Shown: positions 25,210-34,815, counted from the first letter of the stretch. The stretch is 64,000 nt of DNA from Candidatus Accumulibacter contiguus (GCF_012940005.1 NZ_SPMX01000012.1:118177-182176); one strand, 5' to 3'. The notes: generated by a model not told the origin, from the sequence alone. Numbers and translations are program-made.

Positions 25210-26352
25210 ATGAGTACGAGCGCACCCCCAAGGATCGAAAGGCCTGAGGCCACCCTGTACACTCCCCAGATCTGCCGAGGTCTGGCCTGCCTGCTGGTGG
25301 CCGTCTACCACGGAGCGGCCTTGATTGGTTCCTGGTACGGTGAAAAGCCGCTGCTTACCCTGAGCAATTTCGGGTTTTCCGGCGTGCACATGTTCTTCGT
25401 GATCAGCGGCCTGATCATCTACCATGCGCACCGCCACGACGTGGACAATTTCTACAGGGTTCCGGATTACCTTCTCAAGCGGCTGGTGCGCATTTATCCG
25501 CTGTACTGGATCGTGTTCATCGTCTCGGGCGGCTGGAAGGTGTTCGCCAACCGCATGGAGGTCGGCGACTTTTTCCTGAACGCCCTGTTATTCACGTCCA
25601 GCAAATCCTTGCTCGTCGCAGTCGCCTGGACGCTGGCTTACGAGATGGTGTTCTACGGCATTTTCATCACCTTCATCCTCAAGAGGTCGCTGGGGATGCT
25701 GGTCTTCGCCACCTGGTTCGTGCTGGTCGCGCTCAATGATCACTACCACTTCGCCAACCTGATCGGCCTCAACCTGATCAATACCCTGTTCATGCTCGGC
25801 CTGCTCACCTCGGCCACGGTGATGGCGCTGCGCAAGCAGCTAAGCAAGAACAGTCGCGACTGGATCGGCATCGTCAGTCTCGTCGCCGGCACGCTGGTTT
25901 TCGTCGGCACCGCCTGTTGGTACATTCTGCTCGACGATCCAAAACTGCCCGTCTGGGACAATCTGACCTTGACCCTGGGTTTCGGAACAGGCAGCGCGCT
26001 GCTCCTGCTCGCTTCGGTCTCGGCAAGACTCGAAGGCTTGTGGAAAAGACAGCGCTGGCTCCTGTTGATCGGCGACGCCTCGTACTCGATCTACCTGGTA
26101 CATTTCTTTTTCCAGAAACGCGTATCCAACGGGCTCCGTTCGCTCGACTGGGTACCTGCGGGCGAGAAGACGCAGGCCAAGGCGCTCCTGCTGCTGGCCG
26201 TGATCATGGCCATTTCGATTGCCTGCGGCATCATCATTCACAAGTGGATTGAAAAACCCGTTCTCGCCAAGTGCCGGGAATGGCTCAAAATAGGCGGCTC
26301 TGCCCGGCCGCATGACCATCCCCAAGCCCAGAGAGCCACCTCTCCGAGTTAA
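25210..26352 (+). CDS. Acyltransferase family 3 (OafA/YrhL-like) membrane protein
   Basis: 380 residues from the ATG at 25210. About ten hydrophobic helices are visible. The N-terminal signature YTPQICRGLACLLVAVYHGA has the His of the family, followed by GVHMFFVISGLIIYHAHRHD and VRIYPLYWIVFIVSG. These integral-membrane enzymes transfer acyl groups, often acetyl, to O-antigen, exopolysaccharide or lipids. No polysaccharide cluster adjoins, so the acceptor is unknown. The 250 bases before it hold no gene. Confidence 0.88.
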   Translation: MSTSAPPRIERPEATLYTPQICRGLACLLVAVYHGAALIGSWYGEKPLLTLSNFGFSGVHMFFVISGLIIYHAHRHDVDNFYRVPDYLLKRLVRIYPLYWIVFIVSGGWKVFANRMEVGDFFLNALLFTSSKSLLVAVAWTLAYEMVFYGIFITFILKRSLGMLVFATWFVLVALNDHYHFANLIGLNLINTLFMLGLLTSATVMALRKQLSKNSRDWIGIVSLVAGTLVFVGTACWYILLDDPKLPVWDNLTLTLGFGTGSALLLLASVSARLEGLWKRQRWLLLIGDASYSIYLVHFFFQKRVSNGLRSLDWVPAGEKTQAKALLLLAVIMAISIACGIIIHKWIEKPVLAKCREWLKIGGSARPHDHPQAQRATSPS

Positions 26353-26488
26353 CTCGATTGTATGCGACAATGCCATATGTAAGGGCGTATCGGCGCCAAC
26401 CGCCCGCAGCGGATGACAGACCAGTGGCTGGATGGAATCTCCACGGATCGGTGATCGGGGCGAATCAATCAGGGAGATCGCTCCAAAC

Positions 26489-27058
26489 ATGCTGCTGATG
26501 ATCGATAACTATGACTCATTCACCTACAATCTCGTCCAGTATTTTGGCGAGCTCGGACAGGATGTCAGAGTCTTCCGTAACGATGCCATCTCGATTGCCG
26601 AGATCACGCGCCTGAAGCCGGCCTTGCTGGTGATCTCTCCCGGCCCGTGCGCACCGGCACAAGCCGGCATTTCTCTGGCGGCGATTCGCGAATTTGCGGG
26701 CAGGATTCCCCTGCTCGGGGTATGCCTTGGCCATCAGGCAATCGGTGAGGCTTTCGGTGGCCGCGTCGTGCACGCCCGCAAGTTGATGCATGGCAAGGTA
26801 TCGCCGGTCAAGCACACGGACCAGGGTGTCTTTCGTGGCCTGCCCAGCCCGCTGACCTGCACACGCTATCATTCTCTGGCCGTCGAACGCGACTCCCTGC
26901 CGGCCTGCCTGGAAATCACCGCCTGGACGGACGACGGCGAGATCATGGGCCTGCGCCACAAAACACTGGCCGTCGAGGGAGTCCAGTTCCATCCGGAATC
27001 GATCCTGACCGAGCGCGGCCACGATCTCTTGCAGAACTTCCTCGAGGAGTACAAATGA
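26489..27058 (+). CDS. trpG: Anthranilate synthase glutamine amidotransferase component
   Basis: 189 residues. The start [20 protein letters not shown] is the conserved N-terminus. The class-I amidotransferase nucleophile is in [18 protein letters not shown], and the His/Glu pair in [12 protein letters not shown]. It supplies ammonia to TrpE (or PabB, as the TrpG/PabA distinction is not clear from sequence). It overlaps trpD by four bases (ATGA). No trpE lies in the window; the operon order trpG-trpD-trpC is common in betaproteobacteria, usually after trpE. Confidence 0.95.
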   Translation: MLLMIDNYDSFTYNLVQYFGELGQDVRVFRNDAISIAEITRLKPALLVISPGPCAPAQAGISLAAIREFAGRIPLLGVCLGHQAIGEAFGGRVVHARKLMHGKVSPVKHTDQGVFRGLPSPLTCTRYHSLAVERDSLPACLEITAWTDDGEIMGLRHKTLAVEGVQFHPESILTERGHDLLQNFLEEYK

Positions 27059-28080
27059 AGCCCCAGGATGCACTGGCGCGGGTCATCGAACACCGCGAAA
27101 TCTTCCACGACGAAATGATTTCCCTGATGCGCCAGATCATGAGCGGTGAAGTCACACCAGTGATGATTGCGGCGATCATCGTCGGCCTGCGCGTCAAAAA
27201 GGAAACGATCGGCGAAATCTCGGCAGCGGCGCAGGTCATGCGCGAATTGTCGACCAAGGTGCAGGTCAGTGACCGCGCCCGCCTGGTCGATACCTGCGGG
27301 ACCGGTGGTGACGGTGCCCAGACCTTCAACATCTCGACCGCTGCGATGTTCGTTGCAGCCGCGGCCGGGGCACGCGTTGCCAAGCATGGTGGGCGATCCG
27401 TCTCGTCGCAGTCAGGCAGCGCCGACGTTCTCGAAGCCCTCGGTGTCAATATCCACCTCACACCGGCACAGGTCGGACAGAGCGTCGACGAGGTCGGCAT
27501 CGGCTTCATGTTTGCTCCCAATCATCACAGTGCCATGAAGCACGCGGCGCCGGTACGCCGCGAACTCGGCGTGCGCACGCTGTTCAACATCCTGGGGCCA
27601 TTGACCAACCCGGCCAACGCGGCCAATCAGGTACTGGGCGTCTTTCATCCCGATCTGGTCGGCATCCAGGTGCGTGTCTTGCAGCGCCTCGGCAGTTCGC
27701 ACGCACTCGTCGTTTTCGGCCGCGAAGGCCTCGACGAAATCTCGATCTCCGGCGAAACCCTGGTCGGCGAACTGAAGAACGGCCGCGTCGAGGAATACAC
27801 GCTCCACCCCGAGCAGTTCAACCTGCCGGTGCACGACCCGAGGGTTCTGCGCGTGGCCAACGTCGAGGAGTCCAAAACCATGTTGCTGGCCGCGCTCGAA
27901 GACCGGATTGGTGCCGCGCGCGACATCGTCGCCCTCAACGCCGGCGCCAGCATCTACGTCAGTGGCCTGGCCGCGACGCTGGCGGATGGAGTCGATAAGG
28001 CTTTCGAAGCGCTCACCTCGGGTGCCGCGCGCGCCCGGCTCGACGATTTCGTGAAATTCACGCGACGCTTTGCGGCCTGA
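27055..28080 (+). CDS. trpD: Anthranilate phosphoribosyltransferase
   Basis: 341 residues, the usual length. The PRPP/anthranilate signature is intact: [20 protein letters not shown] and [20 protein letters not shown], with [13 protein letters not shown] later. It converts anthranilate and PRPP to N-(5'-phosphoribosyl)anthranilate in tryptophan synthesis. The ATG overlaps the trpG stop. Downstream, trpC should follow directly, but a Uma2-type fragment separates them by about 200 bases. Confidence 0.97.
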   Translation: MKPQDALARVIEHREIFHDEMISLMRQIMSGEVTPVMIAAIIVGLRVKKETIGEISAAAQVMRELSTKVQVSDRARLVDTCGTGGDGAQTFNISTAAMFVAAAAGARVAKHGGRSVSSQSGSADVLEALGVNIHLTPAQVGQSVDEVGIGFMFAPNHHSAMKHAAPVRRELGVRTLFNILGPLTNPANAANQVLGVFHPDLVGIQVRVLQRLGSSHALVVFGREGLDEISISGETLVGELKNGRVEEYTLHPEQFNLPVHDPRVLRVANVEESKTMLLAALEDRIGAARDIVALNAGASIYVSGLAATLADGVDKAFEALTSGAARARLDDFVKFTRRFAA

Positions 28081-28103
28081 TGGACTTGCCGGGAGGATTT
28101 GCC

Positions 28104-28283
28104 ATGGCAAGACCACAGCTTGAACGACACTTCGACGCGGCAGCTTATCTCGCCTGGGAAGAGACTCAGGAAGAGCGTCACGAATACCTGTCGGGTGAAG
28201 TGTTCGCCATGCTGGGCGTGCGCCAGGCACACAATCTCGCGACCCTGAACCCGTATACCAGTTTGCGCCAGGCGCTCAAATGA
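28104..28283 (+). pseudogene. Truncated Uma2-family (DUF820) nuclease fragment
   Basis: 59 residues. ARPQLERHFDAAAYLAWEET and [20 protein letters not shown] match the N-terminus of Uma2/DUF820 restriction-endonuclease-like proteins, up to the substrate-facing GEVFAM strand. The remaining 120-130 residues with the catalytic D-ExK residues are missing. The fragment ends on a TGA that overlaps the trpC ATG (ATGA). A GGGAGG site lies before the ATG, so it may still be translated and couple trpD to trpC. Insertion or decay inside a biosynthetic operon is unusual. Confidence 0.75.
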
Positions 28284-29068
28284 GCGACGTCCTCAAGCGG
28301 ATTCTTGCCGTCAAGCGTGACGAAGTCGCCACGTCGAAAGTCGAAACCCCGCTCGCCGCGATGCGCAGCGCAGCCGAAGCACAGCCAGTGCCGCGCGATT
28401 TTCTTGGCGCAATCCGGAACCGAATCGCCGCCGGCAAGCCGGCAGTGATCGCCGAGATCAAGAAGGCCAGCCCGTCCAGAGGCGTCCTGCGTTCTGATTT
28501 TCGCCCCGCCCGGATCGCTGCCAGTTATGAACAACATGGCGCGGCATGTCTATCGGTGCTCACCGACCGTCGGTTTTTCCAGGGGGCACCAGCATACCTG
28601 CAGGCGGCGCGTGCCGCCTGTGAATTGCCGGTGTTGCGCAAGGACTTTCTGATTGACGCGTATCAGGTTCACGAAACCAGGGCGATGGATGCCGATGCGA
28701 TCCTGCTCATCGCTGCGGCACTCGATCTGCCAGCGATGCGTGATTTTGAAGCCATCGCCGACAGTCTCGGCATGGCGGTGCTCGTCGAAGTGCATAATGC
28801 TCAGGAGCTTGATCTCGCCTTGCAGCTTCGCACCTTGCTGATCGGTATCAACAACCGCAACCTGCGCAGCTTCGAAGTCAACCTGCAAAACACCCTTGAA
28901 CTTCTGCCCTATCTCCCGGCTGACCGCATCGTCGTCACTGAAAGCGGCATCCTCTCTACCCGCGACGTGCAACTGGTGCGCGACCATGGCGTCAATGCCT
29001 TTCTCGTTGGCGAAGCCTTCATGCGTGCTGTCGACCCTGGCGAAGCGCTGGCCGAGTTGTTCACCTGA
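28280..29068 (+). CDS. trpC: Indole-3-glycerol-phosphate synthase
   Basis: 262 residues. TIM-barrel motifs are complete: [19 protein letters not shown] with the catalytic Lys, [32 protein letters not shown] and [16 protein letters not shown], then VVTESGIL. It catalyses ring closure to indole-3-glycerol phosphate. Its start overlaps the Uma2 fragment stop by four bases. Confidence 0.97.
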   Translation: MSDVLKRILAVKRDEVATSKVETPLAAMRSAAEAQPVPRDFLGAIRNRIAAGKPAVIAEIKKASPSRGVLRSDFRPARIAASYEQHGAACLSVLTDRRFFQGAPAYLQAARAACELPVLRKDFLIDAYQVHETRAMDADAILLIAAALDLPAMRDFEAIADSLGMAVLVEVHNAQELDLALQLRTLLIGINNRNLRSFEVNLQNTLELLPYLPADRIVVTESGILSTRDVQLVRDHGVNAFLVGEAFMRAVDPGEALAELFT

Positions 29069-29404
29069 ATCTTATTAGCGCCGTCCAGCCCGTACGGCAA
29101 GCGGAACGAATGCTTCTGCGCGCTTGCATCGTGTTCGACCGACCGGCCCCCAAGCCTGACCTGAATACAAACTGCCCATGCGCAGCAACCAGGCTGCCGA
29201 GGCGCACTTTCCCAAGACAAATGGCGAGTCCTGTTGCAAAAACCCAACAACCTCTGGCCCGCATTCCAGGAAAGCGTTCAGGGAACTTGCTCAGGCCATC
29301 GCCGTTTGCCAGAATCGCTGCAACTTCTCGTTTCTTTTTCGAGAGGTCCAGTTTGATGGAGCAGCAGCGAGCTTCATTGATCTCAAACCTAGAGGAGATT
29401 CACC
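29069..29404. other. Gap upstream of porin gene, no gene seen
   Basis: 336 bases with only shadow frames. It should hold the promoter and untranslated leader of the first porin. AGAGGAGATTCACC is the ribosome binding region next to the ATG at 29405. No terminator with a T-run was seen after trpC. Confidence 0.4.
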
Positions 29405-30601
29405 ATGCAAAAGAAACTCATCGCACTGGCAGTCGCCAGCCTGGCCTCGGGCGCTGCTTTTGCCCAGACCAACGTCACCATGTACGGTATTGCCGATGCC
29501 GGCTATGCGTATAGCACCGGCGACGCCGGCAATGGTATTCGCAACGTCGCCGGCGTCCCGGTACGCGTAAATGTTCCGGGCACCAACACCTTCAGCGGCA
29601 TCGTTTCCGGCATTCTCAGCGGCTCGCGCCTCGGTTTTCGTGGTGAGGAAGCACTCGGCAACGGCCTGAAGGCGATCTTCACGCTCGAGTACTCGCTCAA
29701 CATCGACAACAACAGCGGCGTCGGCAACACCGGCGGCCTCAACGCCCGCCAGCAGTACGTCGGCCTCTCCGGCGCCACCTGGGGTACCGTCGCTCTTGGT
29801 CGCCAGTATTCTCCGGGTTACCAGGCAACGGTCAATAACGACCCGATGGGTGGTGCCCTGGTCGAATCGCAATCCTTCCTTTCCGCCAACGCCGGTTACA
29901 CCATCACCCCGAACAGCCCCGCTCGCTGGGACAACGCTCTGACCTACACCAGCCCGAATTGGGGCGGTTTCAGCGCCAAGGCCATCTACTCCTTCGGTGA
30001 GACCACGGACGCCGCCGGCACCTACAACGACAAGAACGTCAGCGTAACGGATAACAGCAAGTGGGCTGTCGGTGCCAACTATGCCAACGGCCCGCTCAAC
30101 GTCGACCTGGTCTATCAGGCACGCGACAACATCCGGCCGTCTGGCACTCTCGCCATCAACTCGTTTGATACCCAGGAATGGTACATTGGTGCCAGCTTTG
30201 ACCTGAAAATGGTCAAGCTCATGGGTAGCTGGCAGGGCATGAACGTCAGCAACTCTTCGCGGCTGATCAACAACAGCCAGGTCGACAGCCAGCTCTGGCA
30301 GGTTGGCGCAGTCATCCCGGTTCTCGCCGCCAGCAACATTCATCTGGGCTATGCCCAGCTGATGATGGATGGCAACAATCGGGCTGTGGTTCCGCTGACC
30401 GGCGACTCGCAGTCTGCCACCCTGGCCTGGACGACCGCCTTGTCGAAGCGCACCACCTTCTATGCAGGTTATGTCTGGGCCTCGAACGACAAAAAGGGCA
30501 TTGCCGCAGCCCCGGTGGGTGGTGGCCTCCTGACCGGCGCGATTGGCTCGCGTGGCGAGGACAACAATACCTTCCTGGCGGGCATCCGTCACACCTTCTA
30601 A
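29405..30601 (+). CDS. Gram-negative (betaproteobacterial) general porin A
   Basis: 398 residues, close to family length. The signal peptide KKLIALAVASLASGAAFA is followed by the diagnostic start QTNVTMYGIADAGYAYSTG. The conserved GFRGEEALGNGLKAIFTLEY and GGLNARQQYVGLSG, and a C-terminal Phe after AGIRHT, which targets OMPs for BAM insertion, are typical of 16-stranded trimeric porins (Porin_4/OmpC-like). It should form a diffusion channel in the outer membrane. A related porin follows; each has its own terminator, so they are likely independently expressed. Confidence 0.95.
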   Translation: MQKKLIALAVASLASGAAFAQTNVTMYGIADAGYAYSTGDAGNGIRNVAGVPVRVNVPGTNTFSGIVSGILSGSRLGFRGEEALGNGLKAIFTLEYSLNIDNNSGVGNTGGLNARQQYVGLSGATWGTVALGRQYSPGYQATVNNDPMGGALVESQSFLSANAGYTITPNSPARWDNALTYTSPNWGGFSAKAIYSFGETTDAAGTYNDKNVSVTDNSKWAVGANYANGPLNVDLVYQARDNIRPSGTLAINSFDTQEWYIGASFDLKMVKLMGSWQGMNVSNSSRLINNSQVDSQLWQVGAVIPVLAASNIHLGYAQLMMDGNNRAVVPLTGDSQSATLAWTTALSKRTTFYAGYVWASNDKKGIAAAPVGGGLLTGAIGSRGEDNNTFLAGIRHTF

Positions 30602-30628
30602 TTTGACGTTGCTCCATTGCTTCCTGAA

Positions 30629-30657
30629 ACGGGCGCTTCGGCGCCCGTTTTTTTTTT
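30629..30657 (+). terminator. Rho-independent terminator of porin A
   Basis: ACGGGCGC, loop TTCG, GCGCCCGT followed by a run of ten T. A classic strong intrinsic terminator 28 bases after the porin stop. Confidence 0.95.
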
Positions 30658-30888
30658 CGTGAATCGTGCTGACCAGGCTGCGAATCTTGATCCGTTCAGC
30701 AACGTGACTAAAATACAACAATCTCTCTGCTCGGCTTTTCATGATCACTCATAAAGCTTGCCCCACCCCCGTGCCGCCTGCCACAATCGAGTCGACTTTC
30801 GCCGTTGGCTGCGCAGACGCATCGATACAGACGACTGGTGAAGAAATATTTTTTCTTCATTTTTTTTGACCTACAGGAGAACTCACAA

Positions 30889-32046
30889 ATGCAAAAGAAA
30901 CTGATTGCCCTGGCAGTTGCCGGTCTGGCATCGGGTATTGCTTCCGCGCAGACCAACGTCACCATGTACGGCGTACTTGACTTGGCCTATGCTTACAGTT
31001 CAGGTAACGCCGGACGCAATGGTCTCGGAATCAAGATTCCGGGCACGAACACCTTCAGCGGTATTACCGGCGTCGGCGCCGGGAATCGCCTCGGCTTCAA
31101 GGGCGAAGAAGCGCTGGGCAATGGCCTGAAAGCAGTGTTTACCCTCGAGTACGGCCTCGACCCGGACCTCAACTGCGGCATCGGCACCTGCGGTCTGAAC
31201 GCCCGCCAGCAGTTCGTCGGACTGGCGAGCAACTATGGTACCGTCGCACTCGGTCGTCAATACGCTCCGGGTTTTAACGCGACCGCCAACAACGACGCAC
31301 TCGACGCGAGCGATTTTGGCATTCAATCGAGCCTCAGTGCGATCAATGGCATGACGATCACGCCGAACAGCCCGGCCCGTTTCAACAACGCCATCACCTA
31401 TACCAGTCCCGATCTGTCCGGCTTCAAGGCAAGTGCCATTTACAGCTTCGGCGAGACCCGCGACGCTTCTGGCGGCTACAACGACAAGCAGGTCAGTACC
31501 ACGGATAACGGCAAATACGGTCTTGGCCTCAACTATGCCAATGGTCCGATCAATTTCGACGCCGTCTGGCAATCGCGTACCAATGTCGTTGTCCCGACCG
31601 CTGCCCCTCCATACCAGTTGGCCGGTACCGGCAAGAGCATCAACGAATGGTACGTCGGCGGCAGTTACGACTTCAAGATCGTCAAGGCTTTTGCCAGCTA
31701 CCAGGCTCTCGACAACAACAACAATGTGCGCAGGTACGGCGGGATCGATTCCAGCGACCTCTGGACCGTTGGTCTGACCGCACCGATCGGTCGCGGCACC
31801 CTCGGGCTGAGCTATGGCAGGCTGACGACCGACCGCAACTATGCCTCGGATGGCGTCAGCTGGGGTGCCGGAACCCAGTACACCTATCCGCTGTCGAAGC
31901 GTACCTCCTTGTATGCAGCCTACAGCTATTTCAGCAACAACAACAACGTTCTCCTTCCTGGTCAAGCAATCGCCATACCGGGAATCGTCGGTGCCACAGG
32001 CGAAAGCAACTACGCACTCGGTACCGGCATTACACACAGCTTCTGA
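30889..32046 (+). CDS. Gram-negative general porin B
   Basis: 385 residues from the ATG at 30889 after ACAGGAGAACTCAC. The same architecture as porin A: QKKLIALAVAGLASGIASA signal, then QTNVTMYGVLDLAYAYSSG, GFKGEEALGNGLKAVFTLEY, and a terminal Phe (GITHSF). The two share most of the barrel but differ in several loops, including the region around residues 55-75 and 140-160. It likely arose by tandem duplication, giving channels with different selectivity. It has its own leader and terminator. Confidence 0.95.
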   Translation: MQKKLIALAVAGLASGIASAQTNVTMYGVLDLAYAYSSGNAGRNGLGIKIPGTNTFSGITGVGAGNRLGFKGEEALGNGLKAVFTLEYGLDPDLNCGIGTCGLNARQQFVGLASNYGTVALGRQYAPGFNATANNDALDASDFGIQSSLSAINGMTITPNSPARFNNAITYTSPDLSGFKASAIYSFGETRDASGGYNDKQVSTTDNGKYGLGLNYANGPINFDAVWQSRTNVVVPTAAPPYQLAGTGKSINEWYVGGSYDFKIVKAFASYQALDNNNNVRRYGGIDSSDLWTVGLTAPIGRGTLGLSYGRLTTDRNYASDGVSWGAGTQYTYPLSKRTSLYAAYSYFSNNNNVLLPGQAIAIPGIVGATGESNYALGTGITHSF

Positions 32047-32068
32047 TTCCAGTCTGTTCGCAGCATCA

Positions 32069-32094
32069 ACGGGCGCCCTGGCGCCCGTTTTTTT
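32069..32094 (+). terminator. Rho-independent terminator of porin B
   Basis: ACGGGCGC, loop CCTG, GCGCCCGT followed by seven T. The stem is the same 8 bases as porin A's terminator, supporting a duplicated gene-plus-terminator unit. Confidence 0.95.
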
Positions 32095-32127
32095 CACCGA
32101 AGAAGCAACACCGACCAAACATCTCGC

Positions 32128-32156
32128 TTGCGTCCAGAGCTGGCATTCTGTATAAT
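32128..32156 (+). promoter_or_regulatory. Sigma-70 promoter of rpsT
   Basis: TTGCGT (32128-32133), a 17-base spacer and a perfect TATAAT (32151-32156), 48 bases before the rpsT start. Good match and expected for a strongly expressed ribosomal protein gene. Confidence 0.8.
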
Positions 32157-32203
32157 TTTCGCCTTTCGACCCAAGCACCAGTTTTTGATAGGGAAAAACA
32201 TCC

Positions 32204-32470
32204 ATGGCCAATAGCGCACAAGCTCGCAAGCGTGCCCGCCAAGCCGTCAAGCAACGCGCCCACAACACCAGCCTGCGCTCCAGCCTGCGGACCGCCGTCA
32301 AGCGTGTGCAAAAGGCCATTCTGGCTGGCGACAAAGCGGCGGCGCAGAGCATTTACCAGGAGTCGGTATCGGTGATCGACCGCATCGCCGACAAGAAGAT
32401 CATCCACAAGAACAAGGCCGCACGCCACAAGAGCCGCCTTTCGGCTCAGGTCAAGAGCCTCGGCGCATAA
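32204..32470 (+). CDS. rpsT: 30S ribosomal protein S20
   Basis: 88 residues, the family length. It is strongly basic and helical: [20 protein letters not shown], then [20 protein letters not shown], with [20 protein letters not shown] near the end, all standard for bS20. It binds 16S rRNA early in 30S assembly. It is monocistronic, with its own promoter (32128-32156) and terminator (from 32492). Confidence 0.98.
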   Translation: MANSAQARKRARQAVKQRAHNTSLRSSLRTAVKRVQKAILAGDKAAAQSIYQESVSVIDRIADKKIIHKNKAARHKSRLSAQVKSLGA

Positions 32471-32491
32471 GCTTTCCTGGATCGTCTGAAG

Positions 32492-32516
32492 CGGCGCCTG
32501 CGGGCGCCGTTTCTTT
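32492..32516 (+). terminator. Rho-independent terminator of rpsT
   Basis: CGGCGCC, loop TGCG, GGCGCCG, then TTTCTTTT. A 7-base GC stem 21 bases after the rpsT stop. Confidence 0.85.
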
Positions 32517-32662
32517 TGGTCGACAGGCTGGGCCCCATCCACAGGCAAAACCCGCCCAGTGCCATCCGCTTGGCCCGTGCTCACGCTGCCCGCATACCCC
32601 TTGCGCCGAATCGCAGTGGGCGGGGGCTTGGCGATCAAGGTATAATCTTGCGATCGAGAGTC

Positions 32663-32684
32663 AATATTAGATCGTGCTAATATT
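32663..32684 (+). promoter_or_regulatory. Inverted repeat upstream of Pcm-family gene
   Basis: AATATTA, eight bases, TAATATT: a perfect AT-rich dyad within 25 bases of the start at 32706, standing out in a GC-rich region. A TATAAT lies at 32641-32646 but without a well-spaced -35. It is consistent with an operator; the cognate regulator is unknown. Confidence 0.45.
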
Positions 32685-32705
32685 ACCATTGTGACGGGGA
32701 ATGTT

Positions 32706-33371
32706 ATGGCTGCGGTGAAGATGGACATGGAACAGGCTCGCTTCAACATGATCGAGCAACAGATCCGCCCTTGGGAGGTGCTGGATCCGGAAGTACTGGG
32801 AGTGCTTGCAGCAGTCAAGCGTGAAGTCTTCGTCCCCGAGGCGTTCAAGGCACTGGCGTTTGCCGACCTGGAGTTACCGATTGGCAACGGCCAGACGATG
32901 CTGCCGCCGAAGATCGAGGCGCGCATTCTCCAGGAAGTGGGGGTCAGGAACACCGACATCGTTCTTGAGGTGGGTACCGGCAGTGGGCATATGGCCGCTC
33001 TTCTCGCTTCAAAGGCCGAGTATGTCTATAGCGTCGAGATCGATCCGGTCCTCGCCGAAACCGCCCGCCGTAACCTGCGGCGTGCCGGCGTAACCAACGT
33101 CAGCGTCGAAACGGGTGACGCCTCACAGGGCTGGTCCGGCCACTCCCCCTACGATCTGATCGTCATCTCGGGTTCCCTGCCCGAACTGCCCGACGTATTT
33201 CTGCAGCAACTCAAGCTTGGCGGCCGCCTCACGGCGTTCATCGGTGAAGCGCCGGTGATGGAAGCTCAGTTGATCATTCGCACCGATGACAAGGCGTTCA
33301 ACACCATCAATTTCTTTGAAACCGTGGTCGCGCCCTTGACCACCAGGAAGCGCCAGAGCTTCGTCTTCTAA
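32706..33371 (+). CDS. Protein-L-isoaspartate O-methyltransferase family protein
   Basis: 221 residues from the ATG at 32706 (GGGGA upstream); a GTG at 32691 is an alternative. The Pcm-type fold is seen in EQARFNMIEQQIRPWEVLDP, DLELPIGNGQTMLPPKIEAR and the SAM-binding DIVLEVGTGSGHMAALLAS. The family includes bona fide isoaspartyl repair enzymes and a TolC-linked subgroup. Here, as commonly in betaproteobacteria, the gene directly precedes tolC, which favours the subgroup; the substrate is uncertain. An AT-rich dyad lies just upstream. Confidence 0.85.
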   Translation: MAAVKMDMEQARFNMIEQQIRPWEVLDPEVLGVLAAVKREVFVPEAFKALAFADLELPIGNGQTMLPPKIEARILQEVGVRNTDIVLEVGTGSGHMAALLASKAEYVYSVEIDPVLAETARRNLRRAGVTNVSVETGDASQGWSGHSPYDLIVISGSLPELPDVFLQQLKLGGRLTAFIGEAPVMEAQLIIRTDDKAFNTINFFETVVAPLTTRKRQSFVF

Positions 33372-33471
33372 CGGCCTCCTGGCGCTCGATGCAGCACCTC
33401 CCTGCGCTCGAACTGGCCAACTGGCTGTTGGCGGCAACAACTCCGTCGCCTGCTGAAAGTGAGTTCGTGTC

Positions 33472-34815
33472 ATGCCCCTGAAACTCCGCGCCGGCAGGAT
33501 CAGCCTCGTGCTGGTGGCTCTCCTGTCGGCTGCTTCCGCAAGGGCAGCCGACCTGCTGCAGGTCTATCGCAATGCCCTCGCCTACGACGCCCAGTACGCG
33601 GCTGCGCGTGCGGCCGCCGAAGCCGGACGCGAGAAGCTACCGCAGGCGCTCGCCGGCCTGTTGCCGACCATCGGGGCGACCGGCAACACCTTCTGGAACG
33701 ACACCAACTACAAGGTCACGATCGGACCCGACCGGCAAAGCTACCAGAACAAGTACAACAGCAACAGCTTTGGCGTGAACCTGACGCAACCGCTGTTCCG
33801 CTGGCAGAATTTCGTCCAGTACGGTCAGTCGAAGCTGCTGCTGATGCAGACCGAGGCCAACTTTGCGCAGGCCGGACAGGATCTGATCCTGCGCGTCGCC
33901 CAGGCGTATTTTGACGTGCTCTTCGCGATCGAGAACCTGCGCGCGGTGCAGGCCAACAAGACGGCGATCGCTCAGCAACTCGAACAGGCGAAGAAGAATT
34001 TCGAGGTCGGCACGGCAACCATCACCGATACCTATGAATCGCAATCGCGCTTCGACCTGGCGACTGCGCAGGAGATCGCTGCCGACAATGACCTGGAAGT
34101 GAAGCGTTATGCGCTACGCGTGCTGGTCGGCAAGGATCCGGGGGAACTGAATCGGCTGAAACCGCAAGCGGTGATGGAACCACCGCAACCGGCAAGCATG
34201 GAACCATGGGTAGAGGCGGCAGAACGTGACAGTTTTATCGTCCAGGCACAACAGGCAGCAGCCGAAGCGGCCAGCAAGGGAGTCGACATCAGCCGTGCGG
34301 CTCATTATCCGACGCTCGATGTAGTCGCCAACTACGGGCAGAACAATGGCCCGGGGCAGTTTGGGGTCGGCTCGATCGACACCAGCACCGGCCAGATTGG
34401 CCTACAGCTCAATATCCCGATTTTTCAGGGCGGGGCTGTCAACTCGCGAACCCGTGAAGCCATTGCCAGGCGCGACGGGGAACGGGCCTCGCTGGACAAT
34501 GCAATCCGCAACGCAGCCCTCGGCGCGCGCCAGTCCTATCTCGGCGTGGTCAATGGCCTCGCCGGAGTTCGCGCACTCGAAGCGGCGCTGGTTTCCAGTC
34601 TCAGCTCACTGGAGTCGAACCGGCTGGGCTACGAGGTCGGGGTACGTATCAACATCGACGTGCTCAATGCCGAGAATCAGGTCTACGTCACCCGGCGCGA
34701 TCTGGCCAAAGCTCGTTTCGACACCCTGATCAGCCAGCTCAGGTTGAAGGCTGCGGTTGGATCGCTCGCCGAAAGCGACCTGGAACGGATCAATTCGCTG
34801 TTCGAAGCGCCATAA
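33472..34815 (+). CDS. tolC: TolC-family outer-membrane efflux protein
   Basis: 447 residues with a signal peptide (ISLVLVALLSAASARA). The TolC type-I pattern is visible: ADLLQVYRNALAYDAQYAAA at the start, two internally repeated halves, VNLTQPLFRWQNFVQYGQSK, and QAYFDVLFAIENLRAVQANK. The second half has LNIPIFQGGAVNSRTREAIA and YEVGVRINIDVLNAENQVYV. It forms the outer-membrane/periplasmic tunnel used by tripartite efflux pumps and type I secretion. Its 3' end overlaps the convergent waaA by 26 bases. Confidence 0.95.
   Translation: MPLKLRAGRISLVLVALLSAASARAADLLQVYRNALAYDAQYAAARAAAEAGREKLPQALAGLLPTIGATGNTFWNDTNYKVTIGPDRQSYQNKYNSNSFGVNLTQPLFRWQNFVQYGQSKLLLMQTEANFAQAGQDLILRVAQAYFDVLFAIENLRAVQANKTAIAQQLEQAKKNFEVGTATITDTYESQSRFDLATAQEIAADNDLEVKRYALRVLVGKDPGELNRLKPQAVMEPPQPASMEPWVEAAERDSFIVQAQQAAAEAASKGVDISRAAHYPTLDVVANYGQNNGPGQFGVGSIDTSTGQIGLQLNIPIFQGGAVNSRTREAIARRDGERASLDNAIRNAALGARQSYLGVVNGLAGVRALEAALVSSLSSLESNRLGYEVGVRINIDVLNAENQVYVTRRDLAKARFDTLISQLRLKAAVGSLAESDLERINSLFEAP

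Noticed and set aside
29291..30748. A 485-codon minus-strand frame over porin A
   Set aside because: Antisense shadow of the porin; the same happens over porin B (31000-32352).
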